Source: Orlajensenia flava
GTDB lineage: Bacteria; Actinomycetota; Actinomycetes; Actinomycetales; Microbacteriaceae
Reading direction: 5' to 3'
DNA: 64,000 nucleotides
NCBI RefSeq assembly: GCF_004801905.1
Contig: NZ_SSSN01000003.1
Span: forward strand, 868,001-932,000
Part shown: in pieces, positions 16,486 through 28,251 of the stretch
How positions within the stretch are numbered: the first letter of the stretch is position 1
How the letters are laid out: every line of letters begins with the position of its first letter
Notes under the pieces: generated by a model
What the model saw: only the letters and a program-made list of their open reading frames with translations
What the model was told of the DNA's origin: nothing
Database searches by the model: none
Position numbers and translations under genes: made by a program

Positions 16486-16613
16486 CGACCAGACCCCTGA
16501 GCGATCGGACCCCTGAGCGATCAGATCCTCGGACGATCAGACCCCTGAGCGATCAGATCCTCGGGCGATCCGACCCCTGTGCGATCGGGCCCCTGAGCGA
16601 TCAGCCTCCGCCA
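16486..16613. repeat. 16-bp tandem repeat array (about eight units)
   Basis: Eight contiguous 16-bp units between the convergent tag and yaaA genes. Every unit begins CGA(T/C)C and most read CGATCNGACCCCTGAG. Units 3 and 5 share a variant second half (GATCCTCGGA or GATCCTCGGG), giving an A-A-B-A-B-A-A-C order; the last unit is degenerate. The period is not a multiple of three, so it is not coding. It is not CRISPR-like because there are no spacers. Possible roles are a multi-site protein-binding array or a transcription-termination or mRNA 3'-end element; neither can be shown here. Confidence 0.9.
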
Positions 16614-16634
16614 ACGATCGAGGCGCGATGGCGC

Positions 16635-17384
16635 TCAGACCAGCAGAGCGAGTTCCCGCGGCCGGCCGGGCACCGGCTCGAGACGCCATCCGTCGCTGGC
16701 TGCTCGTTCGGTGAGCTCGGATACCGTGTCGACGTCGACTCTCGAGGTGATGATCCAGCGCGTGAACTCCCCCTTGGCCTTCTTGTTGAAGTGGTTCAGC
16801 GCGCGTCGTCGACCCTCGGTGTCCACCGTGAGCACGCGCAGGTATACCGAGTCGGCACGATCGGGAGCAGCTCCCAGCGCCACGTATCCCTCCGACCTCA
16901 GATCGAGCAGGAGCCCGGGCAGTGCGGCGAACTCCCGGGAGACTGCCGCGTTCCAGTGCGTGCGGAGGCTGAGCTCTGGCAGCCGCGAGTCGTGCGAGAG
17001 GCGATACGCCGGAATGAGGTCGAGCGCCGCGACCGGACCGAGCAGTGCGGACTGGATGAGCACATGATCGTGGGCGAATGCGCGCTCGTCATCCGTCAAC
17101 GTCTCGGCGCGCAGACCCTCGTAGAGCACGCCCGTGTAGCGGTCGATCGCGGCCATCGTCGCCGAGCGCGCGACAGCACGGTTGCGAGCGACCTCGGCGT
17201 GCTGGGTGCGGCCGAGCTTGAGGGCTGCGACGGCGGAGTCCACGTCGGCCGCAAGGGTGCGTACCGCTCGAACGACCACGCGCCGCCGTGATGCGAGCCG
17301 GGGCATGACGAGCGTTCGCACGTCGAGGGGTGCGCCGTCTCCGCCGTCGTTCTTCGTCTCGGAGGGCGGGAGGACGACGATCAA
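16635..17384 (-). CDS. yaaA: YaaA family peroxide-stress protein
   Basis: 249 residues. The family marks are at both ends: the opening IVVLPPSETK and, near the C-terminus, ALNHFNKKAKGEFTRWI. E. coli YaaA limits free iron and oxidative DNA damage under hydrogen peroxide; structural work on the family suggests DNA binding. The start is a TTG at 17384 whose last bases overlap the upstream kinase stop (TTGA), which fixes the start and shows coupling. It is the last gene downstream of the ATP synthase operon, with the repeat array beyond it. Confidence 0.9.
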   Translation of the reverse strand: MIVVLPPSETKNDGGDGAPLDVRTLVMPRLASRRRVVVRAVRTLAADVDSAVAALKLGRTQHAEVARNRAVARSATMAAIDRYTGVLYEGLRAETLTDDERAFAHDHVLIQSALLGPVAALDLIPAYRLSHDSRLPELSLRTHWNAAVSREFAALPGLLLDLRSEGYVALGAAPDRADSVYLRVLTVDTEGRRRALNHFNKKAKGEFTRWIITSRVDVDTVSELTERAASDGWRLEPVPGRPRELALLV

Positions 17385-17956
17385 CCGGCGACGAAGGCCA
17401 CAGCGGCCTCGACGTTCGCACCGAGCGGCTGCGCGCTGTCGATGGTCACACGAGGCATCGATGCCGTCGTGCCCGTCCAGGTCTCGTAGCCCTCGAGGCT
17501 CTGCTCGACGGCTCGCCAGGTGAGCTCCTCGAGGTGGGGAAGACCGCGCACGCGCTTGTCGAGCCGCTCGCGATGCAGGGCCTCGTCCGAGCACACCACC
17601 TCGACCACACGCAGGATGGCGCCCGAACGCTCGGCCAGGTTGCGCCACTGCATGCGCGCCGGCTCCACGGCGTTGACCGCGTCGACGACGACGGAGTGAC
17701 CGCCCTGAAGCACACTCTCGGCGATCGTCTCAGCCACGAGGTAGGCCGCAAGGCCGGTCGGCTGGTCGGCATCGATGCCGGCCGACAGGATGGCCGACTC
17801 GATCGGGTCGACGGAGACGACCGTCGCACCGACCCGACTGGCCAGGATCTCGGCGATCGTCGACTTGCCGGAACCCGGAAGACCGGCCATGACCACGATC
17901 CACATCTTGCGAAGATCCCCGAACTGCCGGACGGCCGGCGCCTCCCCCGAAGCCAT
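17381..17956 (-). CDS. P-loop ATP-binding protein, kinase-like
   Basis: 191 residues. Walker A is VVMAGLPGSGKSTIAEILA (about 21-39), followed by VVVDAVNAVEPARMQWRNLAERSGA, the usual Asp-Ala-x-Asn substrate region of small P-loop kinases in the zeta-toxin/AAA_33 group. Such proteins phosphorylate small molecules or act in nucleotide metabolism; the substrate is unknown. The start is either the ATG at 17956 (used) or the ATG at 17905, which leaves MWIVVMAGLPG and is more usual for the family. It lies 6 bp beyond atpC and overlaps yaaA, so it is probably read with the ATP synthase operon. Confidence 0.8.
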   Translation of the reverse strand: MASGEAPAVRQFGDLRKMWIVVMAGLPGSGKSTIAEILASRVGATVVSVDPIESAILSAGIDADQPTGLAAYLVAETIAESVLQGGHSVVVDAVNAVEPARMQWRNLAERSGAILRVVEVVCSDEALHRERLDKRVRGLPHLEELTWRAVEQSLEGYETWTGTTASMPRVTIDSAQPLGANVEAAVAFVAG

Positions 17957-17962
17957 GATCGC

Positions 17963-18223
17963 CTACTCGAGCTCTGCCCGGCTGGCGACGATCTGGACCT
18001 CGTTCTCGTCGACCGAGATGAACCCGTCCGTGGCGTCGGCGATGATCTTCTCACCGCTGTCGAGCGTGACCCGCACCTGCCCCGTGGACAGGACGGCGAG
18101 CAGCGGCTCGTGCCCCGGGAGGATGCCGATTTCGCCTTCGACGGTCTTGGCGACGACCATGCGCGCCTCGCCCGACCAGATCTCCTGGTCGGCCGAGACG
18201 ACACTCACGGTGAGGACCGCCAT
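17963..18223 (-). CDS. atpC: ATP synthase epsilon subunit
   Basis: 86 residues, the short actinobacterial form consisting of the N-terminal beta-sandwich (LTVSVVSADQEIWSGEARMVVAKTVEGEIGILPGHEPLLAVLSTGQVRV) with the C-terminal helices mostly missing. Epsilon links the rotor to the catalytic head, and its helices usually inhibit hydrolysis; their absence is normal in this phylum. The ATG at 18223 lies 2 nt after the atpD stop. Last structural gene of the operon. Confidence 0.95.
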   Translation of the reverse strand: MAVLTVSVVSADQEIWSGEARMVVAKTVEGEIGILPGHEPLLAVLSTGQVRVTLDSGEKIIADATDGFISVDENEVQIVASRAELE

Positions 18224-18225
18224 GA

Positions 18226-20615
<2,390 letters not shown>

Positions 20616-20656
20616 GTCTCTCCTGTCGTTCTCGAGGTCGTCGTGCGGCCGCTAGC

Positions 20657-22294
20657 TCAGCGACGGCCCTTGACGATCTTCTCCTGATCGACTTCTTCCT
20701 TGGCGATCGGCTCCACCGGGGCGTCGGCGACGGATGCCAGCGACGCACCCTCCGAGGTCTGGAACTCCTTCTTGAACGAGTCCACCCCGGCGTCCAGCGC
20801 CTTGGTGGTGTCGTCGTCGAGCACATTGGTCTCGCGGAGGGTGGTGAGCACCTCGGTGTTGCGTCCGAGGTAGTCGATCATCTCGCGCTCGAACCGCAGG
20901 ATGTCGGCAACCGGGACCTCGTCGAGCTTGCCGTTGGTTCCGGCCCAGATGGACACGACCTGCTCCTCGACCGGGTACGGCGAGTACTGCGGCTGCTTGA
21001 GCAGCTCGGTGAGTCGGGCGCCGCGGGCGAGCTGGCGACGGCTGGCCGCATCCAGGTCGGAGGCGAACATCGCGAACGCCTCGAGCGAGCGGTACTGGGC
21101 GAGCTCGAGCTTGAGCGTTCCCGAGACCTTCTTGATCGACTTGACCTGCGCGTCGCCACCGACACGCGAGACCGAGATGCCGACGTCGACCGCGGGACGC
21201 TGGTTCGAGTTGAACAGGTCGGACTGCAGGAAGATCTGGCCGTCGGTGATCGAGATCACGTTGGTGGGGATGTAGGCCGAGACGTCGTTGGCCTTGGTCT
21301 CGATGATCGGCAGGCCGGTCATCGAGCCGGCGCCGAGCTCGTCGGAGAGCTTGGCGCAACGCTCGAGCAGGCGGGAGTGCAGGTAGAACACGTCGCCGGG
21401 GTACGCCTCGCGTCCCGGCGGGCGGCGGAGGAGGAGGGAGACGGCGCGGTAGGCCTCCGCCTGCTTCGACAGGTCGTCGAAGATGATGAGGACGTGCTTG
21501 CCGCCGTACATCCAGTGCTGGCCGATGGCCGAGCCGGTGTAGGGGGCGAGGTACTTGAATCCGGCCGGGTCGGATGCCGGAGCCGCCACGATGGTGGTGT
21601 ACTCCATGGCGCCGGCCTCCTCGAGCGCGCCCTTGACGGAGGCGATCGTGGAGCCCTTCTGGCCGATGGCGACGTAGATGCAGCGCACCTGCTTGTTCTC
21701 GTCGCCCGACTCCCAGTTGGCCTTCTGGTTGATGATGGTGTCGATCGCGATGGCCGTCTTGCCGGTCTGGCGGTCGCCGATGATGAGCTGACGCTGGCCA
21801 CGGCCGACGGGGATCATCGCGTCGATCGCCTTGATGCCGGTCTGCAGCGGCTCGTGCACGCTCTTGCGCTGCATGACGCCGGGTGCCTGAAGCTCGAGGG
21901 CACGGCGCTTTTCCGCCTCGATGTCGCCGAGTCCGTCGATCGGGTTTCCGAGCGGGTCGACCACGCGGCCGAGGAAGCCGTCGCCGACCGGAGCCGAGAG
22001 GACCTCGCCGGTGCGAGTGACCTCCTGGCCCTCCTCGACGCCCGAGAACTCGCCGAGCACGACGACACCGATCTCGTCCTCGTCGAGGTTGAGCGCGAGA
22101 CCGAGGGTTCCGTCCGCGAAGCGGATGAGCTCGTTGGCCATCACGCTCGGCAGGCCCTCGACGTGCGCGATGCCGTCGCCGGCATCGGTCACGTGGCCCA
22201 CCTCGGTGGTGCCGGCCGCGCCGGGCTCGTACGAGTCGACGAAGTCCTTGAGAGCGTTGCGGATCTCATCGGGGCTGATGGTGAGTTCTGCCAT
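20657..22294 (-). CDS. atpA: ATP synthase alpha subunit
   Basis: 545 residues. This non-catalytic nucleotide-binding F1 subunit has Walker [10 protein letters not shown] (about 172-180), Walker [10 protein letters not shown] and the ATP-synthase alpha/beta signature [13 protein letters not shown]. The C-terminal extension after about residue 515 ([32 protein letters not shown]) is the actinobacterial alpha tail, reported in mycobacteria to suppress ATP hydrolysis. The downstream gap to atpG is 41 bp. Confidence 0.99.
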   Translation of the reverse strand: MAELTISPDEIRNALKDFVDSYEPGAAGTTEVGHVTDAGDGIAHVEGLPSVMANELIRFADGTLGLALNLDEDEIGVVVLGEFSGVEEGQEVTRTGEVLSAPVGDGFLGRVVDPLGNPIDGLGDIEAEKRRALELQAPGVMQRKSVHEPLQTGIKAIDAMIPVGRGQRQLIIGDRQTGKTAIAIDTIINQKANWESGDENKQVRCIYVAIGQKGSTIASVKGALEEAGAMEYTTIVAAPASDPAGFKYLAPYTGSAIGQHWMYGGKHVLIIFDDLSKQAEAYRAVSLLLRRPPGREAYPGDVFYLHSRLLERCAKLSDELGAGSMTGLPIIETKANDVSAYIPTNVISITDGQIFLQSDLFNSNQRPAVDVGISVSRVGGDAQVKSIKKVSGTLKLELAQYRSLEAFAMFASDLDAASRRQLARGARLTELLKQPQYSPYPVEEQVVSIWAGTNGKLDEVPVADILRFEREMIDYLGRNTEVLTTLRETNVLDDDTTKALDAGVDSFKKEFQTSEGASLASVADAPVEPIAKEEVDQEKIVKGRR

Positions 22295-22345
22295 GATCTT
22301 CCCTTTTTCTGTACCGGGTACAGGTTGTGCTGTCTGGGGGCCGGT

Positions 22346-23140
22346 CTAACCGGCGAGCTGGAGGCGGAGGTCGCCGAGTCGCTTGGCGACGCTGCCGTCG
22401 GTGACGTCGTCGCCGACCTGCACGCGCAGTCCGCCGATGACGGACGCGTCGACGACCTGGTTGATGCGGATGTCCCGGCCGTACCGCGCCGCCAGGCCCG
22501 TCGCGAGGCGGTCGACTTGGTCGTCGGTGAGGGGCGCGGCCGAGGTCACGGTCGCCACCGAGTATCCCGACTCGTCGGCGACGACGGATGCGGCGTGCCG
22601 CACGAGTTCACCCATGCGGCGGCCGCGCGGCAGCTGCACGAGGTGCGAGAGGATCACGATGGTGGCGGCGGATGCCTTGCCGCCGAGGAGTGTGTCCACG
22701 AGCGCGACCTTGGCCGCGTCGTCTCCAAGCCGGGAGCTGAGCCCCAGTTCGAGTTCGGAGTTGCTGGATACCACGTGGCCGAACGAGAACAGCTCGTCGT
22801 CGATGGACGCGTCGCCATCGCTCGAGCGCGCGGCGGCGCGCAGCCCGAGGTCTTCGATGCCCTCGAGCACGTCGTCGGCACGTGACCACCGCTGCGATGC
22901 GACCACGTCGAGCAACTCGAGTGCCGCCGGACTCACGGTCGCGCCGAACAGGGCCTTCACCAGCGCGGTCTTGGCCGGAGCCTCGGCGCCGACGTCGGCG
23001 ATGGCCGCGGTCAGCTGCCGAGAACTGCCGATGACGCGCGCCGCGGCGAACAGGTCGGCGGCCGTCGTGAGGTCGACGCCGTCCTGCGCGGTCAGTGCTG
23101 CCCTCGCCTGAGCGAGTGCCTCTCTGGTCGCTGAACCCAT
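22346..23140 (-). CDS. atpH: ATP synthase delta subunit
   Basis: 264 residues, longer than the roughly 180 of E. coli and as expected for actinobacteria, where delta has an N-terminal duplication (MGSATREALAQARAALTAQDG...). The OSCP-like C-terminal part reads ATVTSAAPLTDDQVDRLATGLAARYGRDIRINQVVDASVIGGLRVQVGDDVTDGSV, the delta signature. It holds the stator stalk to the alpha3beta3 head. It follows atpF by 5 bp and precedes atpA. Confidence 0.97.
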   Translation of the reverse strand: MGSATREALAQARAALTAQDGVDLTTAADLFAAARVIGSSRQLTAAIADVGAEAPAKTALVKALFGATVSPAALELLDVVASQRWSRADDVLEGIEDLGLRAAARSSDGDASIDDELFSFGHVVSSNSELELGLSSRLGDDAAKVALVDTLLGGKASAATIVILSHLVQLPRGRRMGELVRHAASVVADESGYSVATVTSAAPLTDDQVDRLATGLAARYGRDIRINQVVDASVIGGLRVQVGDDVTDGSVAKRLGDLRLQLAG

Positions 23141-23145
23141 GGTTG

Positions 23146-23709
23146 CTACTTCTTTCCGGCTGTCGCCGACTCGTCGGCCTCGAGGTCGGCGAGGAAGCGG
23201 TCGACGATGGCACTGGCGCGCTTGTCGTCGGTCAGGCTCTCGCCGATCACACCGGAGGCGAGGTCGATCGCGAGCGTGCCCACCTCGCTGCGGAGCGAGA
23301 CGACAGCGGCCTGGCGCTCGGCCTCGATCTGCGCCTGGGCGGCGGCCGTGATGCGGCCCGCCTCCGACGACGCGGTCTCGCGCGCCTCGGAGACGATCTT
23401 CTTGCCGTCCTCACGAGCACCCTCGCGAATCTTGCCGGCCTCGGCACGAGCATCCGCGAGCTGCGCGGTGTACTGCTCGAGCGCGGCCTCGGCCTGACGC
23501 TGCGCCTCATCCGCCTTGGCGATGTTGCCCTCGATGGCCTCGCCGCGCTCGTCGAGCAGCTTCTTCATGCGCGGCAGAGCCACGCGCCAGAAGAAGACGA
23601 AGAGAACGATGAAGCAGACCGACGACCAGATGATGTCGTACCACTCGGGGATGAGTGGGTTGCGGGTCTCCTCCGCCGCGGCGGCGATGCTCAGCACTCC
23701 GTGAAGCAC
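23146..23709 (-). CDS. atpF: ATP synthase b subunit
   Basis: 187 residues. One N-terminal membrane helix (about 24-44, IIWSSVCFIVLFVFFWRVALP) followed by a long charged coiled coil rich in Ala, Glu and Arg, which forms the peripheral stalk. The start is GTG at 23709 with GGAGG 4 nt upstream. Standard length, no fusion. Confidence 0.97.
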   Translation of the reverse strand: MLHGVLSIAAAAEETRNPLIPEWYDIIWSSVCFIVLFVFFWRVALPRMKKLLDERGEAIEGNIAKADEAQRQAEAALEQYTAQLADARAEAGKIREGAREDGKKIVSEARETASSEAGRITAAAQAQIEAERQAAVVSLRSEVGTLAIDLASGVIGESLTDDKRASAIVDRFLADLEADESATAGKK

Positions 23710-23739
23710 GGTGCCTCCTTGAATCGAGGTGACGGCGGC

Positions 23740-24830
<1,091 letters not shown>

Positions 24831-24953
24831 AGCGTTAGCTAGCAGCGCTATCTCCTGTTTCGGGGCGTGGAGCGAACTCTCACGACGACGAGCGAAAGGG
24901 ATTCGGTCACGGACGCAGACATCTACGTCGCAGACCCGGGGGAATCTCCGTTC

Positions 24954-24983
24954 ACTCTACAAGAGAAACGGGCTTCGACCCAA
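24954..24983 (-). promoter_or_regulatory. Candidate atp operon promoter
   Basis: On the minus strand, TTGGGT (24978-24983) and TAGAGT (24954-24959) are 18 bp apart in the 190-bp gap upstream of atpB. The leader would be about 115 nt. Nothing else was recognised in the gap except the 19-bp duplication at its far end. Confidence 0.35.
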
Positions 24984-25001
24984 TCTGGGAGCGCACTCCT
25001 T

Positions 25002-25039
25002 GTTATCGGGGTGCGTCGTCGTTATCGGGGTGCGTCGTC
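25002..25039. repeat. 19-bp perfect tandem duplication
   Basis: The sequence gttatcggggtgcgtcgtc occurs twice back to back (25002-25020 and 25021-25039). It spans the last codons and the stop of the atpI-like gene, so the codons for DDAPR and the TAA are repeated just beyond the true stop. This is the footprint of a slippage or small duplication event. Confidence 0.95.
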
Positions 25040-25495
25040 CGCCTCCTTCGGCGGTACCGGGAGCTGCACGTCGCTCGCGTAGGGCATCCGGGAGCGCATG
25101 ACGACGACGACGTCGACAACGAGCGAGCCGATCACCCCCGCCACGACGCTGAGGAACAGCACGACCGGCTGCACCCAGGGCTGTGCCTTGAGCACGAAGA
25201 CGAGAACCACGAACACGATGAGCTTGAGCAGCCAACCGCCCATCACGATGCCGAAGAAGGCGGGGACGAACAGGTCTCCCCCGGCGAACCTGTTGGCCAG
25301 GAGGATGCTCGCCGCCGTGATGCCCATGAACACGACCGCGAGCGCCGTGCCGACGAGCGCGCTGGCCACTCCGGGCCACCCGGCGACGATGCCGCCGACG
25401 ATCGCACCGACCACCATGATCACCAGGGCGAGCAGGCCGCCCCACACGAGGGCGCGCTTCATCACCGGATTGGACGTGGGGGTGTTGGTGCTCAT
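25022..25495 (-). CDS. AtpI-like membrane protein
   Basis: 157 residues with four hydrophobic segments (about 15-35, 40-62, 80-101 and 108-130) and short loops. Position between wecA and atpB matches the actinobacterial AtpI-like protein found there. AtpI homologues assist c-ring assembly or magnesium uptake in some bacteria, but sequence similarity in this group is weak, so function is by position. The ATG overlaps the wecA stop (ATGA). The stop codon lies inside a 19-bp tandem duplication. Confidence 0.75.
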   Translation of the reverse strand: MSTNTPTSNPVMKRALVWGGLLALVIMVVGAIVGGIVAGWPGVASALVGTALAVVFMGITAASILLANRFAGGDLFVPAFFGIVMGGWLLKLIVFVVLVFVLKAQPWVQPVVLFLSVVAGVIGSLVVDVVVVMRSRMPYASDVQLPVPPKEADDAPR

Positions 25496-26778
25496 GGGGT
25501 CCTTCGGATGGGGAGGGATTCTGGTTCGAGCTCGTCGCCGTCGTCATCGAGCGCCAGGCGGGTCTCGGATGCCTCGTCGAGCGGGTCGAGCACGGCGATC
25601 CTGTCGGCCTCGGGGCTCTCGGCATCCGTGGCCTGACTGACCGCCTCGACGGCCTTGCGGCGGCTGAGCGGGGCGAGGGTGAGCACCGTGCAGACGATGA
25701 AGCCGACGGCCAGGAAGACCGTCGCCCACCAGCTGGGCAGGCCGGCGTAGGTGGGCAGCACGAAGTACAGCAGGCAGCCGACGGAGGCCACCGCGGTCCA
25801 CCCGTACAGGATGAGCACGGCGTGGAGGTGCGAGTGGCCCATGTCGAGCAGGCGGTGGTGCAGGTGCTTGCGGTCGGCGCTGAACGGCGACTTGCCCGCA
25901 CGCAGCCGCCGTACGACGGCGAGCCCGAAGTCGAGCAGCGGAATGACCAGCACCGCGAACGGCAGGATGATCGGGATGAACGCCGGGAGCAACTGCGAGC
26001 GTCCCAGCGCGGTGATGGCAGCTGTGTTGGTCTGTCCCGTGACCGCGATCGCCGACGTGGCCATGAGCAGGCCGATGAGCAGCGCTCCCGCGTCACCCAT
26101 GAAGAGTCGCGCCGGATGCCAGTTGAGCGGCAGGAACCCGGCGCAGGCTCCCACGACGATCGCGGCGAGGACGGACGCGAGATTGAAGTAGTTCGACGGC
26201 GAGGTCTGCTGCACGAGCAGGTAGGTGTACAGGAAGAACACGCCGTTCGCGATGAGCGCGACCCCGGCGACGAGCCCGTCGAGCCCGTCGATGAAGTTGA
26301 TGGCGTTCATCACGAGCACGATCGCGAAGATCGTGATGATGAGGCTCATCAGGGAAGTGCCCACGATCTGCTGGCCGAGAGGCAACGCGTAGATCTGGAC
26401 GCCCTTCCAGGCGATCAACCCGGCGGCGATGAACTGCCCGGCGAGCTTGGTCATCCAGTCGAGGTCCCAGATGTCGTCGGCGACGCCGATGGCCACGATG
26501 AGGGCGGCGGCACCGAGGATCGCGAGAATCTGCTCGGGGTTGGCGAACACGATGCGCAGCGGCGGCAGCTGCGCCGAGAACGCCCAGGCGACCAGCACGG
26601 CACCGACGACGCCGAGGAACATCGCGACACCCCCGAGGCGCGGCGTCGGACGGGTGTGCACGTCGCGCTCGCGGATCTTGGGGTAGAGGCGGAAGCGGTG
26701 GGCGAGTCGGTAGATCACGAGCGAGAGCCCGAAGGTGATGAGTGCGGTGATGAGCGCGAGGCTGATGAACAGGGTCAT
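25492..26778 (-). CDS. wecA: Undecaprenyl-phosphate GlcNAc-1-phosphate transferase
   Basis: 428 residues with about eleven membrane helices. It is a MraY/WecA-family enzyme that loads a sugar-1-phosphate onto a polyprenyl phosphate, the first step of cell-wall polymer synthesis. Motifs seen: RDVHTRPTPRLGGVAMFLG, VADDIWDLDWMTKLAGQ with the catalytic Asp pair, NAINFIDGLDGLVAG, LFMGDAGALLIG, and KHLHHRLLDMGHSH (the HIHH-type sugar-recognition loop). The C-terminus has an extra helix pair and acidic tail (about 330-428). The ATG at 26778 overlaps the tsaC stop. Confidence 0.93.
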   Translation of the reverse strand: MTLFISLALITALITFGLSLVIYRLAHRFRLYPKIRERDVHTRPTPRLGGVAMFLGVVGAVLVAWAFSAQLPPLRIVFANPEQILAILGAAALIVAIGVADDIWDLDWMTKLAGQFIAAGLIAWKGVQIYALPLGQQIVGTSLMSLIITIFAIVLVMNAINFIDGLDGLVAGVALIANGVFFLYTYLLVQQTSPSNYFNLASVLAAIVVGACAGFLPLNWHPARLFMGDAGALLIGLLMATSAIAVTGQTNTAAITALGRSQLLPAFIPIILPFAVLVIPLLDFGLAVVRRLRAGKSPFSADRKHLHHRLLDMGHSHLHAVLILYGWTAVASVGCLLYFVLPTYAGLPSWWATVFLAVGFIVCTVLTLAPLSRRKAVEAVSQATDAESPEADRIAVLDPLDEASETRLALDDDGDELEPESLPIRRTP

Positions 26779-27494
26779 GCGGGGTCGGCCACCTCGGCCT
26801 CCGCCGGCGCCAGCGTGTCGCCGACGACGTCCGCGATCGCCTCGCGGGTGATCACGCCCTGCCGCACGATCCGCAACCCTCCGGTGCCGGCGGCGAGGTC
26901 GGTCGCGTCGACGATGGTCGATCCGGATGCCGCCGTCGCGACCCCCTCTGTGCCGTAATCGCGGCCGGTCGAACCGCCGTCGAGGTAGATCTCCACGGCG
27001 TCGCCGAGCATCGCCTGAGCCGAGCGCGCGTCGAGGGCGGACGGCTCGCCCGTGAGATTGGCGGAGGACACGGCGAGTGGCCCGGTCTCCCTGAGCAGTT
27101 CGAGCGCCACCGTGTTGGCGGGCATGCGGAGCGCCACCGTGCCCCTGGTTTCGCCGAGGTCCCACACGAGGGAGGGCTGCGCCGGGAGGATGAGCGTCAG
27201 CCCGCCCGGCCAGAACGCGGCCACGAGGGCGCGGACGGCATCCGGAACCGTCTCCGCGAGTGCGTCGAGGGTGGGGATGCCGGGGATGAGCACGGGAGGC
27301 GGCGACGTGCGACCGCGACCCTTGGCGTCGAGCAGGCGTTGCACGGCTGCCGGGTTGAATGCGTCGGCCGCGATGCCGTACACCGTGTCGGTCGGGAGCA
27401 CGACGAGCGCTCCGCGGCCGATCGCGGCGCGCGCGAGCCGCATTCCGGTGAGGAGTTCGGTGTCGACGGAGGTGTCGAAGACGCGTTCAGGCAT
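26775..27494 (-). CDS. tsaC: L-threonylcarbamoyladenylate synthase (TsaC/YrdC type)
   Basis: 239 residues, YrdC domain only, without the extra C-terminal Sua5 domain. It makes threonylcarbamoyl-AMP for the t6A37 modification of ANN-decoding tRNAs. Motifs: GALVVLPTDTVYGIAADAFN and PLAVSSANLTGEPSALDA (the SxxN nucleotide site). The C-terminal extension past GLRIVRQGVITREAIADVV is short and acidic. The start is supported by TACAAT 8 nt upstream. In actinobacteria tsaC normally follows prmC; here a 4.6-kb block separates them. Confidence 0.93.
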   Translation of the reverse strand: MPERVFDTSVDTELLTGMRLARAAIGRGALVVLPTDTVYGIAADAFNPAAVQRLLDAKGRGRTSPPPVLIPGIPTLDALAETVPDAVRALVAAFWPGGLTLILPAQPSLVWDLGETRGTVALRMPANTVALELLRETGPLAVSSANLTGEPSALDARSAQAMLGDAVEIYLDGGSTGRDYGTEGVATAASGSTIVDATDLAAGTGGLRIVRQGVITREAIADVVGDTLAPAEAEVADPA

Positions 27495-27502
27495 GACAAC
27501 TG

Positions 27503-27508
27503 ATTGTA
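27503..27508 (-). promoter_or_regulatory. -10 element, leaderless tsaC-wecA promoter
   Basis: TACAAT, a near-consensus -10 hexamer, 8 nt before the tsaC ATG. This gives tsaC its own promoter, consistent with separation from prmC. Confidence 0.55.
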
Positions 27509-27551
27509 GGTCGCGGCGGCTGTGAGCCCCGGTCGCGGCACCCGCTACCGC

Positions 27552-27557
27552 GATACT
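27552..27557 (+). promoter_or_regulatory. -10 element of HAD hydrolase gene
   Basis: GATACT ends 6 nt before the ATG. The gap ggaggc also looks like a ribosome binding site, so a longer leader from another promoter is possible. Confidence 0.35.
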
Positions 27558-27563
27558 GGAGGC

Positions 27564-28193
27564 ATGAGCCGTGACGTCTTCTTCTTCGACTGCGACAAGA
27601 CGCTCTACGACTACGACTTCCGCAAGCGACTGCCGCGGCTGGCCGAGCTCACCGGCGTGAGTCAGTACCACCTCGCGGATGCGTGGTGGGCCGGCGGCTT
27701 CGAGGAGGCCGCAGAGCGCGGCGAGCTGGCCACGACCGAGGAGTACCTGGCCGCCTTCGCCGACGTCACCGGCGCGGCTCTCACGCTCGAGCAATGGCAA
27801 GAGGCTCGGGCCGCGGCGATGACGAGGATCGACGGATCGATCGCCGCGCTGCACCTCGCCGCGGAGCTCGGTGCCGTGTCGCTGCTGTCGAACAATCCGG
27901 TGATCTTCAAGGACTCACTCGGCGTGCTGGCCCCGGACGTCGCCGACGTCGTCGGACAGAACGACCTGGTCTCCGCCGTGCTCGGTGCGCGCAAGCCCGA
28001 GCGGCGCATCTACACCCGGGCGCTCGGACGACTCGGCGTGCTTCCCGAGAACGCGTTCTTCGCCGACGACTCGGCGGCCAACGTCGAGGGGGCTCGGGAC
28101 TACGGCATCACGGCGTTCCAGCTCGTGCCCACCGCGGACGGGTTCAACACCGACGAACTGGCGGATGCGATCCGCGCCTTCTCCGAGCGCTGA
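27564..28193 (+). CDS. HAD-superfamily hydrolase (phosphoglycolate-phosphatase-like)
   Basis: 209 residues. The nucleophile motif is FFDCDKTLYDYDF (DxDxT, residues about 8-12), SLLSNNPVIF is motif II (Ser/Asn), GARKPERRIY gives the motif III Lys and NAFFADDSAANVEGA the acidic motif IV. A helical cap is inserted after motif I. This is a pyrimidine 5-nucleotidase/phosphoglycolate-type phosphatase; the substrate is unknown. The start at 27564 follows GGAGG. It is divergent from tsaC and convergent with the MDR gene, inside the block that splits prmC from tsaC. Confidence 0.9.
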   Translation: MSRDVFFFDCDKTLYDYDFRKRLPRLAELTGVSQYHLADAWWAGGFEEAAERGELATTEEYLAAFADVTGAALTLEQWQEARAAAMTRIDGSIAALHLAAELGAVSLLSNNPVIFKDSLGVLAPDVADVVGQNDLVSAVLGARKPERRIYTRALGRLGVLPENAFFADDSAANVEGARDYGITAFQLVPTADGFNTDELADAIRAFSER

Positions 28194-28251
28194 GCAGGGC
28201 GCCGAGCAGACCCGATGCCGGCAGCGCCGTCGAGAACGATCCGAGCTCGGA

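Noticed and set aside
16486..16613. 16-bp repeats as a possible CRISPR array
   Set aside because: Units are contiguous with no spacers, and no cas genes are present.
21377..22885. A 502-codon plus-strand frame antisense to atpA and atpH
   Set aside because: It opposes intact ATP synthase genes and has Arg/Asp/His-rich composition typical of high-GC antisense frames.
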